DNA of 64,000 nt from Amyloporia xantha (lineage: Eukaryota > Basidiomycota > Agaricomycetes > Polyporales > Adustoporiaceae). Both the position numbers and the translations under genes were made by a program. Shown piece after piece: positions 1-12,135 of the stretch (the first letter of the stretch is position 1; every line of letters starts with the position of its first letter). The notes below the pieces were generated by a model. It was not told where the DNA came from. It made no database searches and was given only the letters and a program-made list of their open reading frames with translations. Where the stretch lies: NCBI GenBank assembly GCA_036971615.1, contig JAYKKR010000022.1, positions 558,001-622,000 of the forward strand, in the 5' to 3' direction.

Positions 1-2
1 CT

Positions 3-919
3 ACCACCCTGAACTATTACAAGCCCACAGGGCGCGAAGCTCCTTATCAATATGTCGAGCAGGCCCCTCAAGGTGTGCCGAAGAACAATCTCGGGCTAGA
101 TGTTCAGGCCGTCGTGGTCCACGACGCCCGCGGCAGAGAGACAGTGTTTTCTACCGATACGACGGGCTTTCAGTTTGTGAAGCACACTAGTGCTGAGAAA
201 GAATTCAACGACGAGGAGAAGGTGAAGACGGCGTATTACAAGGAGGTGGAGGAGCTCTTGAAAAAAGAGACCGGTGCCAAGCGCATCTTCGTCTTTGGCC
301 ATACCATCAGGTCTAGTGCAGTTTGTTCTCTACGTGTTGAGACTGGCATTGAGAGATTGGTACAGACGCCAGCCTGCTGGACGACAAGATTGTAACGCGG
401 GCATCCGAGGACCTGTCGTAAGTTCAAAGCATATGTATTACCATGTGATATATGTAAATTGATGACACCTTTGTCTAGGAAAGTGTCCATATCGATCAGA
501 CATTTGAGGCGTCTGTCAACCGTGTCTATCATCACCTTGGCGACGAAGCGGATCGCTTGCTCAAAGGACGTGTACGCATCATCAATGTCTGGCGCCCCAT
601 CCATCATCCCGTCGCACACAAGCCGCTTGGAGTGTGTGACTGGCGCTACGTCGACACCGCGCACGACCTCGTTTCGACACGCCACATCTATCCTGATCGT
701 GAGAGTGGCACCTTCAATGTACGCTACAATCCGAACCACAGGTGGTATTATCTTTCGAACCAGACTCCGGAGGAGGTGACACTTGTCAAATGCTACGACT
801 CTGATGTGAACAGGGCTCGGTTGACGCCGCATTCTGCATTCGTTGATAAGACGAGTCCGCCCGAGGCTCCCCACAGACAGTCGATCGAGGTTCGATGCCT
901 TGTATTTGACACTGAGTAA
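3..919 (+). CDS. AsaB/CmcJ-like oxygenase, 3' part
   Basis: This gene enters from the left edge, so its start is missing. Exons are 3-310, 366-417 and 479-919, joined by introns of 55 and 61 bp with GT/AG ends; the joins restore one frame to the stop at 917-919. The protein matches the fungal hydroxylase/desaturase AsaB / CmcJ / GA4-desaturase-like family: an N-terminal TTLNYY segment, then VHIDQ (a His-x-Asp pair typical of non-haem iron sites), VYHHLGDEADRLLKGR, INVWRPI and a C-terminal HSAFVDKTSPPEAPHRQSIEVR. Family members oxidise secondary metabolites or small hydrophobic substrates, but many are uncharacterised, so the substrate here is unknown. It converges on a P450 gene 345 bp downstream, which fits a small oxidative gene pair. 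Family assignment is fairly firm; function is inferred. Confidence 0.85.
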
Positions 920-1264
920 AAGCTTGGAGTATTCATTCATTGTATTAACACAACTACTTGTATCTCGATGAATGTTGTGCGGAGGTAGAGACATTACTGC
1001 TTTGTAGTAAGCTCTTTTTGTCTGCGCCTCTAATGGCCTCTTTTGTCTGAGAGTACTATTGCATTGAACGGATGCATTCGCGAACAGGCACAAACCTATC
1101 TTACACAGTATGAAAAAACGGAATGTTACAAGCAAACATCTCTTCAGCTATCCTAGGCCTGTGATTTCCGACGGCTCCGCGATCTCACTTCCACATAACG
1201 AAGACCTGATCATGTGAACCTCCGCTTCATACCTATCATACACCTGGTAGGTTTCCGGATCAAG
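920..1264. other. Convergent intergenic region
   Basis: This is the space between the stop codons of the oxygenase (+) and the P450 (-). It should hold both 3' ends. No coding signal, repeat or RNA gene is visible. Confidence 0.6.
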
Positions 1265-3293
1265 CTATCGTATACTTGAAGCTGTGCCGACAGTTCTTAA
1301 CATTACTGCGACGAGACAATGCACATCACAAACACGCACCGGTCCGTCTGACTCGGGGACAACGTCATACCGGCGGAAGATCGTGGCCAAAATGATGTGA
1401 AGCTGCATCAATGCAAAATAACGACCGATGCACGCCCTATGTGAGCCACCAGGACGACGAGTCAGAAGTTGTTAAAATCACAGATGGCAGCGATGACTCC
1501 TCACCTTGGGCCCACGGAAAATGGCGCAAAGGATTCCTGCATCCGTACCTTGGTCTCGGCGTCCGCCTCCAGCCAGCGCTCGGGATAGAACTCGGCAGCG
1601 TTCTCGCCCCAAACAGCCTCGTTACGATGCATGGTGTACGTCGGTGCGCTCACCCAAGTGCCTTCCTTGAAGTGCTGCCCCAGAATAGTCATGCCTCCCG
1701 CAGGCACGACACGTGGAAGGCCGCCACCGACGGTGGTGTGCACTCTGAGGCCTTCGTTGATGACTGCGTCGAGGTATGGGAGATCCTTCACCTGTTCATA
1801 TGGGATGGCATCGTCATAGGACGTTCCAAGCGCTGCATCGAGCTCGGCTTGGAGCTTCGCCTGGACACGCTGTTCGCGGGCAAGGTAGTATGTAATTGCG
1901 CATGACGTGCTGCAGGAAGAGGTTACGTTGCCTCAGCAACAGCGCGGTAGACTCTGAAGCAGACTCGAAGACTTACTTCGCAGTGGTGTCTGCACCAGCA
2001 ACGATCAAAACGAATGCCTCAGTACTCAATTCGGTCGGATTAAGCTTGTTTCCCTCATCGTCACGAGCCTCCAATAGCTTCCCGAGCATATCGTCCCGAG
2101 CTTCAGGTTTAGCAAGGCGGCGCGCAACGGCAGCAACCGACAAGCCTGCCAGCTTTGGTGCTGTTTTGTGCCCACGCCTGAACCGCGGGAGACGGGTCAC
2201 GATCGGGCGCCAGTACGTTGGAAGGAGGCCGAGGCAAGTAATGGCTTCTCCACGATCAGCAAGTGCCTCGATGACGGAGAGATCCTCCATCTCGAGCACG
2301 TATTTGTCGGGACGTTCGATCGCTTTCATGCCATCTTTGTTGGACTTCGCAGTTTGTGCTATGTCCTTTCCTGCAGTGAGCATACCAAATGGCGAACCAA
2401 AAGCGAGATCGCCTGGTGTGAGAAGACATCAATAATGTCAAAGAGAAAATATAGGAACGGCTGAGAAAGACGTACTAATCGTATCGAATGACCAGAAGCT
2501 GAACCCTGAGGGACGAGATTAAATGTGATTAGTGCATCATCTTGTCAGACAGCAAGAAAAAGTGCTTACAGGGCATACAGTCGAACCAGACCCGATCATC
2601 ATGTACCTTCCACGCAGTGTCTCCCAGCATCCCTTTCGTTCGACCACCGTCGGCCTCATAAGCGTGCCTGTGTAGTGTGTCCCATTGACGGACGAATTCT
2701 TGCACATATAGACGGGTAGTACTCTCTAGGGCACGCAGGCTCTGCGTCGCAAACATATGCGATTCGACGCGACGCTTCCTCGCATGATCAATGCGCGAAC
2801 GTGTGGTGAAAATGTTCCTCACGCGGAAGTTACTGAAGGCATCGTAGAAAGGAGCTTTCAGTGTTCCCGACGCGTGGCCGTAAATTGCAATGAAGGCGGA
2901 TGGATCCGCCACAGAGACATGGTCTGGAGCGAGCCGCACGAAGGGTCCTGAGGATACGTGGTAAGGTGTTCAGCACACCACTGGGTTGATAATGAATAAG
3001 CAAGGACAAATACCATATTTGTTATGCAGGTCGTCGACAGTAGTAGACCAGCGATTGCGACTGACGATCCATGCTAGCCACCCGTGTGAGAATTTAGCCA
3101 GGAGGGGTCCAGGATACGCGTAGAGTCCGTGTGGATCAGCGACATAAGATACAACATGCACTGTGACAGCAATGATAGAAAGGAGAATCACTAGACTGGC
3201 CAAATTTCCCGGCCAATTGATGAGGATATCCCAGGCCTGGACGAAGGACATGTTCTGCTGGGTCCCGGTGTGAGGAGACTCGGAGAAAGTCAT
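1265..3293 (-). CDS. Cytochrome P450 monooxygenase
   Basis: Six exons on the minus strand: 3014-3293, 2570-2947, 2476-2505, 1977-2412, 1505-1909 and 1265-1436, together 567 codons (566 aa). All introns are GT...AG and 60-68 bp. A hydrophobic N-terminal anchor ([21 protein letters not shown]) points to the ER membrane. Next come the PGP hinge ([10 protein letters not shown]), the I-helix oxygen-binding motif AGADTT, the K-helix ExxR (EGLR), PERW, and the haem-cysteine loop FSVGPRACIGR, split by the last intron. The fold is therefore complete and no catalytic residue is missing. An in-frame ATG at 3309-3311 would add six residues; the start at 3293 is chosen by fit only. The region [14 protein letters not shown] and the general layout fit fungal microsomal P450s. 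Substrate unknown; the adjacent oxygenase suggests shared secondary metabolism. Confidence 0.92.
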
Positions 3294-3311
3294 GGCTGCG
3301 GTGGGGTGCAA

Positions 3312-5322
3312 TATAATTATCAGCTGCCCGTTAGAATTCTTTTATAACAATCCCAACGCACTATTAAATGCATTCGGAATGGATTCTGTGATAATCAGAA
3401 AGACAGAGCAGTTACCATATGAATGTAATTGTTATTGGATAGCGCCGCAGAAGCCAACACAACTTCTTTACGGCACCAGCGGAAGCAGAGGCGCAGTTGA
3501 TGCGACGCCAACGGGCGAGAATATGTACTTACTCTGAATCATTAGACAATGCCATTCATAACGGCATTGCATAACTAGAGTTCGCGTTGGTCAAATGGGA
3601 GAGCGCTTCGTTTGCAAGTGTCTTCCTATGCTATGTCACTGGTCATTCAAGTTGTCATTGGATTTCATTGGCTTTGCCAGCGCGCACCAGGAGCGCGTTG
3701 GCAGCCTACAGCCCGCGACCTGCTGGGGCCCTCTACATCCGCAGTGTCGTCGAGGGCCCAAACAATTATACAGAAACTCGTAGAATAGTATCAGATATGT
3801 GTACAATGAAGCCTGAGTGAAACAGACGCAGAGCGGCAGATAGGAATCATTTGATATTACCCAGCCATGGGCTTGTGGTATGTCACTGTTTTGCCGTCAT
3901 TTAAAATGTGCAGACAGATACATCAACAGACCCCAGTTTCAATATTGTATATTGAACGCATACCTGAGTTTTTATTCCCTACTGCATCGTATACCCGGGC
4001 CGTGAGACGGATTTTCACGCAGAGTCCAGGTCAACCAAGGTGCGCGTGCTCGCCCGGAGATGCTGGTATTGCATGACAGACAGGATATTACAAAGGCATA
4101 TCGCACGCACAGCGGAACATGAGCGAGACATAGGAGGTGCGACAAATGGCAGGACTTAGAACGCGCGAGCGCCAGCGTAGAAGTTGAGAGTAAGTAGAAG
4201 AGTGGAGTCCTGCGTCAGCGAACATTATTGAAGGGGCCCATCTTCCGACTTCTCGGAGCTCGGCATCGAATTAGTTGACCTCGCAAGCAGTGTAGATACT
4301 AGATAATAGAGTCTTTTCGCAATACCTAGAAAGCGTCTAAGTATACTATTGGCAACTAGCTGCGGAACGACCACCAGAGAAGCCTTCATTGAAATTCTTT
4401 GTCTTGCAAAGTACTAGTCCATGGGTTATAATTATAGTCCACACAAATTCAATAGTATATGTAGAGTTCAAAGCGGGCGGGCGCACCCTCGAATGTGGAC
4501 TTCAGGTCCCTGGAATCCTCCTCATGTTCGTAATCATGCCGAATAACAGAAGCTCATTTGGGCATTGAGTGGCAGTTGGGTGGTCCAGCTTCAAATTAAT
4601 GTTGTCCCTGTGATTCCCGGAGATGAAATTTGATAAAAATGAGGCCTCTCACATATTGCCTGTATTTCATTTGGGACGACGACCAGTACTGTCTTACCGT
4701 TCTACGGCCCGGGTCCTGCCAAATTCCAATGGTTCGTAAAATATCAATCCACATGGACTACAAAGTCCAGTGGCTTGATAAGGATGCGTTTGGCGTTACG
4801 TTGGAGCGGGATTGCAATTGCTTTTGACGGGTCTTCAATGAGAATTCTTGAAGACCGGGAGAAGGATTCGGAGGAGTATATAACGACTGATGTTAATGGA
4901 GTGAAGACGCTCTCTTGGTGACTGCCATAATAGCACAATGAACAATTTCCGCGTGTTTGTGCGAATCCTCCTGCTATATTGACAGGTTGATCGACGATCG
5001 TGTTCGAAAAGGTTTTCAGAAGTATGTATTCTTCACCGCGTTTCAACGACGGCCTGACTGCAACGCGATAAACTAAATCCCGCTATGATGGGTAGTCATA
5101 ATTATGTGGGACCTCGCTACGCATCCATCGATGTAGAGTAGGCAGATCAATATATTGACGTACATTAGGGTATTGCAATACTACTAATGTATGGGTGGGT
5201 ATCACTGATATGATACAATCTGGCTTCGCATTGGCACAGATCAAGAATATGTACGGCCAGACGGCCAGTCAATGACAAACCAAACCATCAATTAATCCAT
5301 GTCCATGCGACTCATCGGAGCT
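3312..5322. other. Gene-poor A+T-rich interval
   Basis: About 2 kb between the P450 start and the phospholipase stop. No ORF here has recognisable protein similarity or convincing splice structure. One stretch near 4742-4860 (minus strand) resembles a stretch near 38,430-38,540 and is listed separately. The P450 promoter should lie just right of 3311. Confidence 0.5.
4742..4860 (-). repeat. Degenerate dispersed sequence, copy 1
   Basis: Read on the minus strand, this interval encodes a fragment with the order SKA..., a basic RNAKR turn, and IKPLDFVV before a stop. A similar order (SKAVSLP, RNTKYTL, SKPLELV) is read on the plus strand at about 38,430-38,540, and the DNA is also visibly similar. 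I do not recognise the family. It may be a decayed gene family or part of an old mobile element; the alignment was made by eye. Confidence 0.35.
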
Positions 5323-8300
5323 CTAGTCATAGATGGGTAATGGCATTAACCTGGACATAACATCGTGAGTGGCTGATCTCAGCGCATACGCGAAGGACAT
5401 TCACCTGTCGGCGTTGAAAAGGAAGTTGTTGGCCGCGTCTTCTCCCTCTAGGAAGCGGGTCGAGTATAACACTAAACCGCCAAGAGTCGGTCGCAATGTT
5501 ACAACATTTGAGAACGCAGCTTACCTAGATGGCCGCGAAGCTCCCCAAGTAAGCGTTCCATCTCCTCTCTATCGGACTCATCGAATGGCTCGACTCCTCG
5601 AGCAGGTTTACGTCCTCGAGCCTCCCTCTCTGCTCCTGTGGCAGGAGGGGTAGGGGTACTCGTTGATGAAGTGTGATCAGCATATCTACTCCCTTGCTCC
5701 GTACTGCTGTGTTGGCCATAATCCCCCGCATGCGCCTCGTTATCACTGGTATGTGGCTGAGCCAGCGTATCCTGATATGCAGCTTCGGATGGCATGCGCG
5801 CAAGAGGCTCACGAGACTCGGACTCTCTGGCCTGTTTATCCAAGTGAGTGAGGAGGATCGAAACAATTCCTTGGACATACCGGCTGGTTCAACCGCTCAT
5901 GGTGAACGACGAAGTCCTTGTATTGCTTCCAAGTTGTCACAAGATCATCGGGCACAGCGTGGAAGACTTTCCTGTATATCTCGGTCTTTAGAAGGCTGTA
6001 TATTAGCGAACAAGTCAACCACAACCGAGGATAAACCTTACATTGTGAACAGCGCAAGCTAACCATACATTCTTCCAAAAGTCATCGCATATGGGATCCT
6101 CGAAGCCACTGGGATCAACCCGAGGAGTAGGGGTAGGTAATGACCATGGCTTGCTACCCAGCTTCGCTGCGACATGTTTCCGCAATATCGCACGTGCTGC
6201 TGGAGCCTTCTCCTCTTCCTCATCAGCGTCATTTTTGCCGGAAGTTGCATGAGGGGGGAGTTCATCGGTTTGCGGGTCAGGAGCGGCGTTGGCAGGTGCA
6301 CCGAGTAACTCCCCGTCACTAGTTCGCACTTCTGACGGCTGGCTTGCATCGCTAGATCCATTTGCATGCTGAAGCCTCTCTCCAACGGGACTTCCAAGAG
6401 CCTGGGTCGAAGGTGGACGCTGTTCGGCCACCATCTTTTCTTCGATCGTGGGAACAATGGAGCTTGGAAAGCCAGGTTCTTTATCGCCGTCTCGCGCGAA
6501 CATCTGACGTTCTTCCTTCAGTCCCTTCTCACCAGCTGTCATATCGAGCCCTTTACTCTTTATGCCCGCCTTGCGCAATAGCAAAGACATATCTTTCGCG
6601 CCCGCATCATTGGTGCCATGTAGGGCTAAAGATATATTGTCAAGCAAAGAGAACATGACATGGCAAATTGCACATACCTTGTTCCACCTCATCAACCGTG
6701 TCATGGAAGACGTTTCCCATTGCAGTCCGACGTTGTCCCTTTCCGACATGTGTCACGCCGTCTTCCTTTCCGTGTTCTTCTTCTGATTCTGGATCCCATT
6801 CGCTCTGACTATCTGCAGGCTTCACGGGTTCCGAAGACATGAGATCATCTTCATATAAGGCGTCTACATCGACTCCGATGTGTTCCCTCATGAGACGAAC
6901 ACGGAGAGTGTGCGCGAAGCGGCCAACTTTGTATGGCTTTCCGGCCATGGTACTGGAAAACATGTGAGACAGGCTTTCTCAGAAAACGAGACGATGCTCA
7001 CCAGTCGATCATGTCGGTATCTCGAATGACGGCTGCAATCTCAGAATCTCGATCTCCGCGTTGAGAGCGCTCATTGATATTGGCACTCCCTATGATTGCG
7101 AGACGATCGTCAACGATACAAACCTGCCGAGATCATGAGCCACAGTGCATGAACGTAGTGAATATTGCCAGGACCTTGCCATGAATATAAACCTAAGACG
7201 TTTTCAATATCTACATTGCGCCGATTAAGATAGTGGCTTACCTGCTCAGTAGTCAAGATGTCTCCCCGCAATTTCCCCCAGTTGCGCAGCGAGAAGATTG
7301 TAATGTACTCATCGGGCTGAGACACAGTTTCATACTTGCAATTCTGGTCAGATCACAAGAAAGACGCACGTCAATTCCCTCCTTCCGAAGTCGAGCAAAG
7401 ATGGAATTTGGTCCGCGACAGATGGTGCGATTCTGACATTCTATGATTATGCGAATCTAATCCACGCGTTAGTGAGCATTGATAGATTAGTTGATATTCC
7501 GTACCGCGCTTGCGTCACTATGGTCAACGGGGTATGCGAAACCGGGGATCAGAGGTATAATGATACAACATTTCCAAGGTGTTCCTTCATGATGAGCACG
7601 GATGATTCGATGCACTAGCGCATCTCCTATTTTGTTCTCAATCTTGACCTCATTCACCACGGTTCTACAAGAAGTTGAGACAGTCTGCATTGATACATAT
7701 GTTTGACTTACGATGTGATGAAGAATTGGTTCTCGATGTATACGAAATGATCAGACATCTGAATAGCTTACATGAAGTCAGATGAGTCAAAGTAGGAGCC
7801 ATGCAGATACGCCCACCTTTCAAATAAGCATTCTGGATGGAGAATTCAATCCGATCCGGAGTGCCCATAGACCAGGGCCCAGCAGACCGACAGATTTGCA
7901 ACTCGCATGTACCGGTCAGTCCCATTTGCGACAGTTCTCCAGGTTTGAATTCGGGAGGAGGTAATAGGAAAGGCATCACACGTGAATGGTTCTGAAAAGA
8001 GCTCCGTGAACAATGCCTCTACGCGATGTACGACTCGTGCCAACCTTAATCCTCAGAAGATAATTCCACCTTAACAGACAGTAAACATCGAAATCAGCTG
8101 CAAGCGCAGGGGTCACATACCTCTGGACAAAATGACGCGCCAAATCACGGGCAGGTTGTCCTACCACCTGCATCCCCACATCGTGCCTAAACCGATATCA
8201 GTGAGCTGCATTGGCTACTTATGACATTCCCTTACCAAGGCATTCTGGCAACTTTTGTCCTATCGTACATGTCTTCCTCCGGCTTGCTCAGCGTATGGAA

Positions 8301-11300
8301 GTCAAGGATCCGTGGATTACTGTAGTCTTTACCTATTAAACGGTGAGCGAGACAGACGCAGACTATTCGACACAGAGCTTACCGGGCCAAATGTAATCAG
8401 GCCCTTCGGCATTATGATCAGGATCATCGATGAGTACGTGCTGCGGGGTATCCCATCTGATACCCAATTCAACCGCCGTCTGGAACGTCTCTACAAAAGA
8501 CACGTACCTCCCGAAACATGCATCCACCCCACCCATGAAAGCAATGGCCTGATCAATGACGCACAGCTTCTCATGCTGGACATGGACATTGAGCGTCCGT
8601 CATTCCAGAGAATCAGTGTCACCTACATGTGCCCAGTAAAAGGTACCAGTCTGAAAATGTGACGGTGAACGTTGTACCATGATATTAGGATGCAAAGCCG
8701 TCAGTCTCTGCTTGGTATAGCTGCAGCGCGGATACATCAGAAAAGGCGGAACCTTTTGGAGGAACGACCTACTTGCTATCCGTAGGCGTCGTTCGGCTGG
8801 AAACCTCCTGGCTGTGAAGTTGTGAGTAAAGTGCCGGAGAAACGTTCCACATACGCACTAGACAATGATATAAATCTTGACACCTTCTTTGGCCTTACGT
8901 TCCAATAAATTATCCAGGCGGTATTTGGGCATGTTCGGGCGACGCATTTGGAGCTCTGAAGTGGTTGGATTAGAAAGTATGGGCATGCACTGTAGAGTTT
9001 TGTGCTCACCAGGAGACAACCACCAGTCGTGAATATATATGCATTCCGTAGCAAGGAGAATAGCACGAGAGAGGTTCCAGAAATAATCACGCTAGGATCG
9101 TTGAGTCAACTGACATGGCAATGTGCGATAAACATCCTCACTCCGTCGACGAGCCACTGTGCAGCAACGTTCAGGCGTATAGGAGCAAAGCTATCAAAGC
9201 GGTTTTTGCCTGTATAGTGACAATCGCGAGCCACTCGCTCTAACGCAGCAATCCACTGGAGCATCTGACGCTAAGAAACACACATGCATCAGCTTCCGAC
9301 TAGCATTGATAACCAGACCGTTATATCGGCTCACCTCATTCTTCGCGAAGAGCTTCAAACGCATCTGTGCATTCTCGATGTAGAAAGTGTGCTTCGAGAC
9401 CTCGTTCGACCGATTTTTCTTCTTCTTGTCGCCGTCCCCTGCCGCCTCATGTGTCTGCTCGTCATGATCATCCGGACCGAGCAAGGGATCCGTGTTCGTA
9501 GAAGGATCGAGCATGGGCGTCAACGGGCGAGAAGATGGAGGCGACGAAGGGCCGGGCGAGCTATCGCGCCGCATGAACGAGTCTGCATGGCCATTCGCAG
9601 ATTGACTCTCTCGGTGGTCATGATGATGGCCAATGTGCAGCGCTTTGGAAATTTGGCCCTTGATGGATCCGATTCTCGACGAGGCATGGCGGCGCTCGGC
9701 TGCCAGGCCCTCCCCCGGTCCATTAGTCGTGACATCCTCGTCATCCTCGAGCTGATGAAAGACGTTCAAGCCTTGTCTGTAGTAGCGGGTGGGGCGCTCA
9801 ATCCTGAAGTCGGAGTCGACCAGAAAGACGTCCCACACCGTGAGCTGACAAAATGAAAGAAGACGCATGAGCATCGAGCGACCAACCAGCAGTAGCAATC
9901 GGTGATACCTCTCCCATCTCTTCGTGCACAACGAGGTAGCTCTCTCTCACCGAGCACCATTTCTGCGTCTTCCACTCTCTCCACGGCGTGCCCCTGCGCC
10001 CGAAGGTACCTTTACTTCCGACGGCATCAATTCTAAGGAGACCCGCTTTGTACTGGGCACCGCCAGACAGTGCCAGTGAACACATGAGGGCACTAATCTC
10101 CAGGAATCCTGCAAGACGGTTCGCAGCCGGATGCCACATCTACCACAAGATTGTTAGTTTTCTGGCGTGACATAGCGTTCCAAACTGACCACTGCGCGAA
10201 TGAGACCAATGAGATAATTCTCTAATGCCTCACGCTGAAGTCGCGCGAAGTCAGCTCGCCCGACATCCTTTCCGCGCTCCTTCAGGAACTTGAAATACGG
10301 TAAACCTTGAGACCGTCAGAATCGGGGACAGACACAGAACAGAGATTGCACATACTAGTGCGAGGAAACTCGGGCAGGGTCTCCACATTGCGCAGGTATG
10401 CGTTCGAGAACGCATAGTGCGTATGCAGCGACAGGAACTCGCGTAGCTGGCGATAGACGACCCAGCGCACCGCGCCGTTCGCGTACTCACACTCGATCCG
10501 AAACACAGCCTTGTGCCCGTGCAGCGGATGCAGGCTGTCGCTGACGCGGATCCGGAGGCGGTGGAAGAGAATGGGCACACGCCGATGGCCCTTCTCGTCG
10601 CGCTCGAACCACAGCCGGAGGACGAGAGCAGAAAGGCCGCCCGCGATGAGCTCATCCGTGATATTGACGGACTGCGGGACGACCGCGGACGCGTGCTGCG
10701 CATTCGTCCTGGACTGGCCCGCGAGTTGGGGCAGCAGCGAGCGCAGACGGTTCCATTTGGGCGCAGCGCTGGGTCTGCCGGTGCCCTCGCTCGAGCGCGA
10801 GATGTGCGGCATGGAATGTGAGTGCCGAGGACGAATTCTCTCCCTCTCCACCGTCGAACTCTGCGGGGACTGTGGGTCCTCGGGCGTTTGCTCACTCGCC
10901 TCGCCATTCTCGTGCGCACCGTCGTGGTCTTCCCGCGGCTTCGGACTAACCTCTAGACGAAACTGCGACGCCTCCTCTCTCGGCGTCTCGATGAGCCGCC
11001 TCAGGGGATTCCGAGACTCAAAATAATTGCTATCCCTCCTCTTGGCTATCTTCTCCGCCCTCTGCCGCTCCCGCTCCCTCTGCGAAGGATTTTCAAACTC
11101 CAGCACTCCCCGAAATGGCGTCGTCTGCGGGAAGTCGGTGCTGTTGTCCGGGACGACGCCATGATGGGTCTCTGGAGCCTGAGCGCTGGGCTCCGAAGCC
11201 TGCTTGGAATGCGTCCTCGAGTCAAGACGACCGCTAGACACCGACAGGGAGTAGCTGCGCGAGATGGACCTCGGAGGACCCGTCCTTCCAGATGGAGTAT

Positions 11301-12135
11301 CCGGAGGCGGGAGACGATAGCCTGAGATGGAGGATCTGCGGTCTGACTGAGTGCGCGTGTGTCGCCTGACTAGATTCGAGCGTGTGTTGAGGGAGGACCC
11401 CGGCGAATCCCCCAAGAGCCTCGATCCCAAATCGTCCTTCGTTCGGACCTCGCCCGACGCCCAATTCGGACTTTGGACACATAACCTCGCGGCAAAAGGC
11501 CTAATTTCGGCCCCAAATGGGATCGAACCTCTTAAAACCGCTAAAGCCTCGCAAAAAAGGCCGATCTGCTCATCGGGCGGTGCTGGAATTGTTCGGTGCC
11601 GTCTGCACGCCATCTGGATCAATCATCACGGAAGACCATTCGGCAGGGGACCGAAGAGGCGTCTGAGGAGATGCCCGTCGGCTCGACCGGCCTGTCCATT
11701 TCCGCGCCAGGACTGGCCGGATTTCGGCCCTGATAGGATCGGACATGCGGGCTGAGAGGTACATTTCGGACCGTTATGGCACCGAACATTTCGACCTACG
11801 CCCCCCAAATTCGGCCTTTTGGATCGAACATTTTCGAAAATTTGGCCGATTTTCGGACCAAATGGGATCCAGGCTCTTGGGGGATTCGCCGGGGTCCTGT
11901 TGAGGGGTGACGGTGGCTCATCGTCCTGCTGAGGTGACGCCGAATCCGTGTGATCCTCTTCATGTTCCGGAGACTCTGTGCGCACAAATCGACCAGCCTG
12001 GCTGGAGTGTGGGACAGGCGGCGACTGAGGATGTTCTGGACGGTCGCCGTCATGCTGCAACGAGGCGCGATGCTGATCAATGGCCTCGCGTACGACATCC
12101 ACGAGACTGTGAGGAGGTTGGGCGATGCTCGCCAT
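5323..12135 (-). CDS. SPO14: Phospholipase D (Spo14/PLD1 type), interrupted by an insertion
   Basis: Hydrolyses phosphatidylcholine to phosphatidic acid and choline on membranes, as in yeast Spo14. I traced 27 exons from ATG 12,133-12,135 to the stop at 5323-5325. Without the insertion they sum to exactly 1651 codons (1650 aa), normal for fungal PLD1. Order: a disordered Ser/Arg-rich N-terminus (about 1-290), a PX domain (about 300-450), a PH-like region (about 460-750), catalytic motif 1 [17 protein letters not shown] with DACFGR (near 860), catalytic motif 2 [20 protein letters not shown] (near 1150), and the conserved C-terminal tail ending PIYD. Both HxK-x4-D motifs are intact. Exon 20 (7175-7192) is 18 nt long and carries the His and Lys of motif 2. 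Exon 1 (10,356-12,135) contains a transposon-like insert with two adjacent in-frame TGA codons (11,623-11,628), so a full-length product needs readthrough, splicing of the insert, or an internal start. The 5' part is repeated three more times to the right. Confidence 0.93.
11386..11906. mobile_element. TIR element (hAT-like MITE) in PLD exon 1
   Basis: A 505-bp element (11,394-11,898) is flanked by the direct repeat GTTGAGGG at 11,386-11,393 and 11,899-11,906. Its ends are inverted repeats starting AGGACCCCGGCG: 28 bases match perfectly, then one mismatch, then seven more matches. Units 2-4 of the array have a single GTTGAGGG at this site, so they show the empty site. An 8-bp target duplication is typical of hAT-superfamily elements. 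No transposase is encoded, so it is non-autonomous. Inside are several diverged copies of a motif like TTCGGCC...GGATCGAAC on the plus strand. The insertion is 513 bp in total (a multiple of three), so it keeps the PLD frame, but it adds two adjacent TGA stops. Confidence 0.9.

Noticed and set aside
4567..4580. Shared word CATTGAGTGGCAGT at 4.57 kb and 38.36 kb as part of the dispersed relic
   Set aside because: Both are on the plus strand while the relic is inverted between the sites, so the word does not fit one colinear element and may be chance.
11394..11898. Insertion in PLD exon 1 as an ordinary intron
   Set aside because: The insert has inverted ends and a target duplication, and its borders are not GT...AG on the minus strand; cryptic internal splice sites cannot be excluded without RNA.
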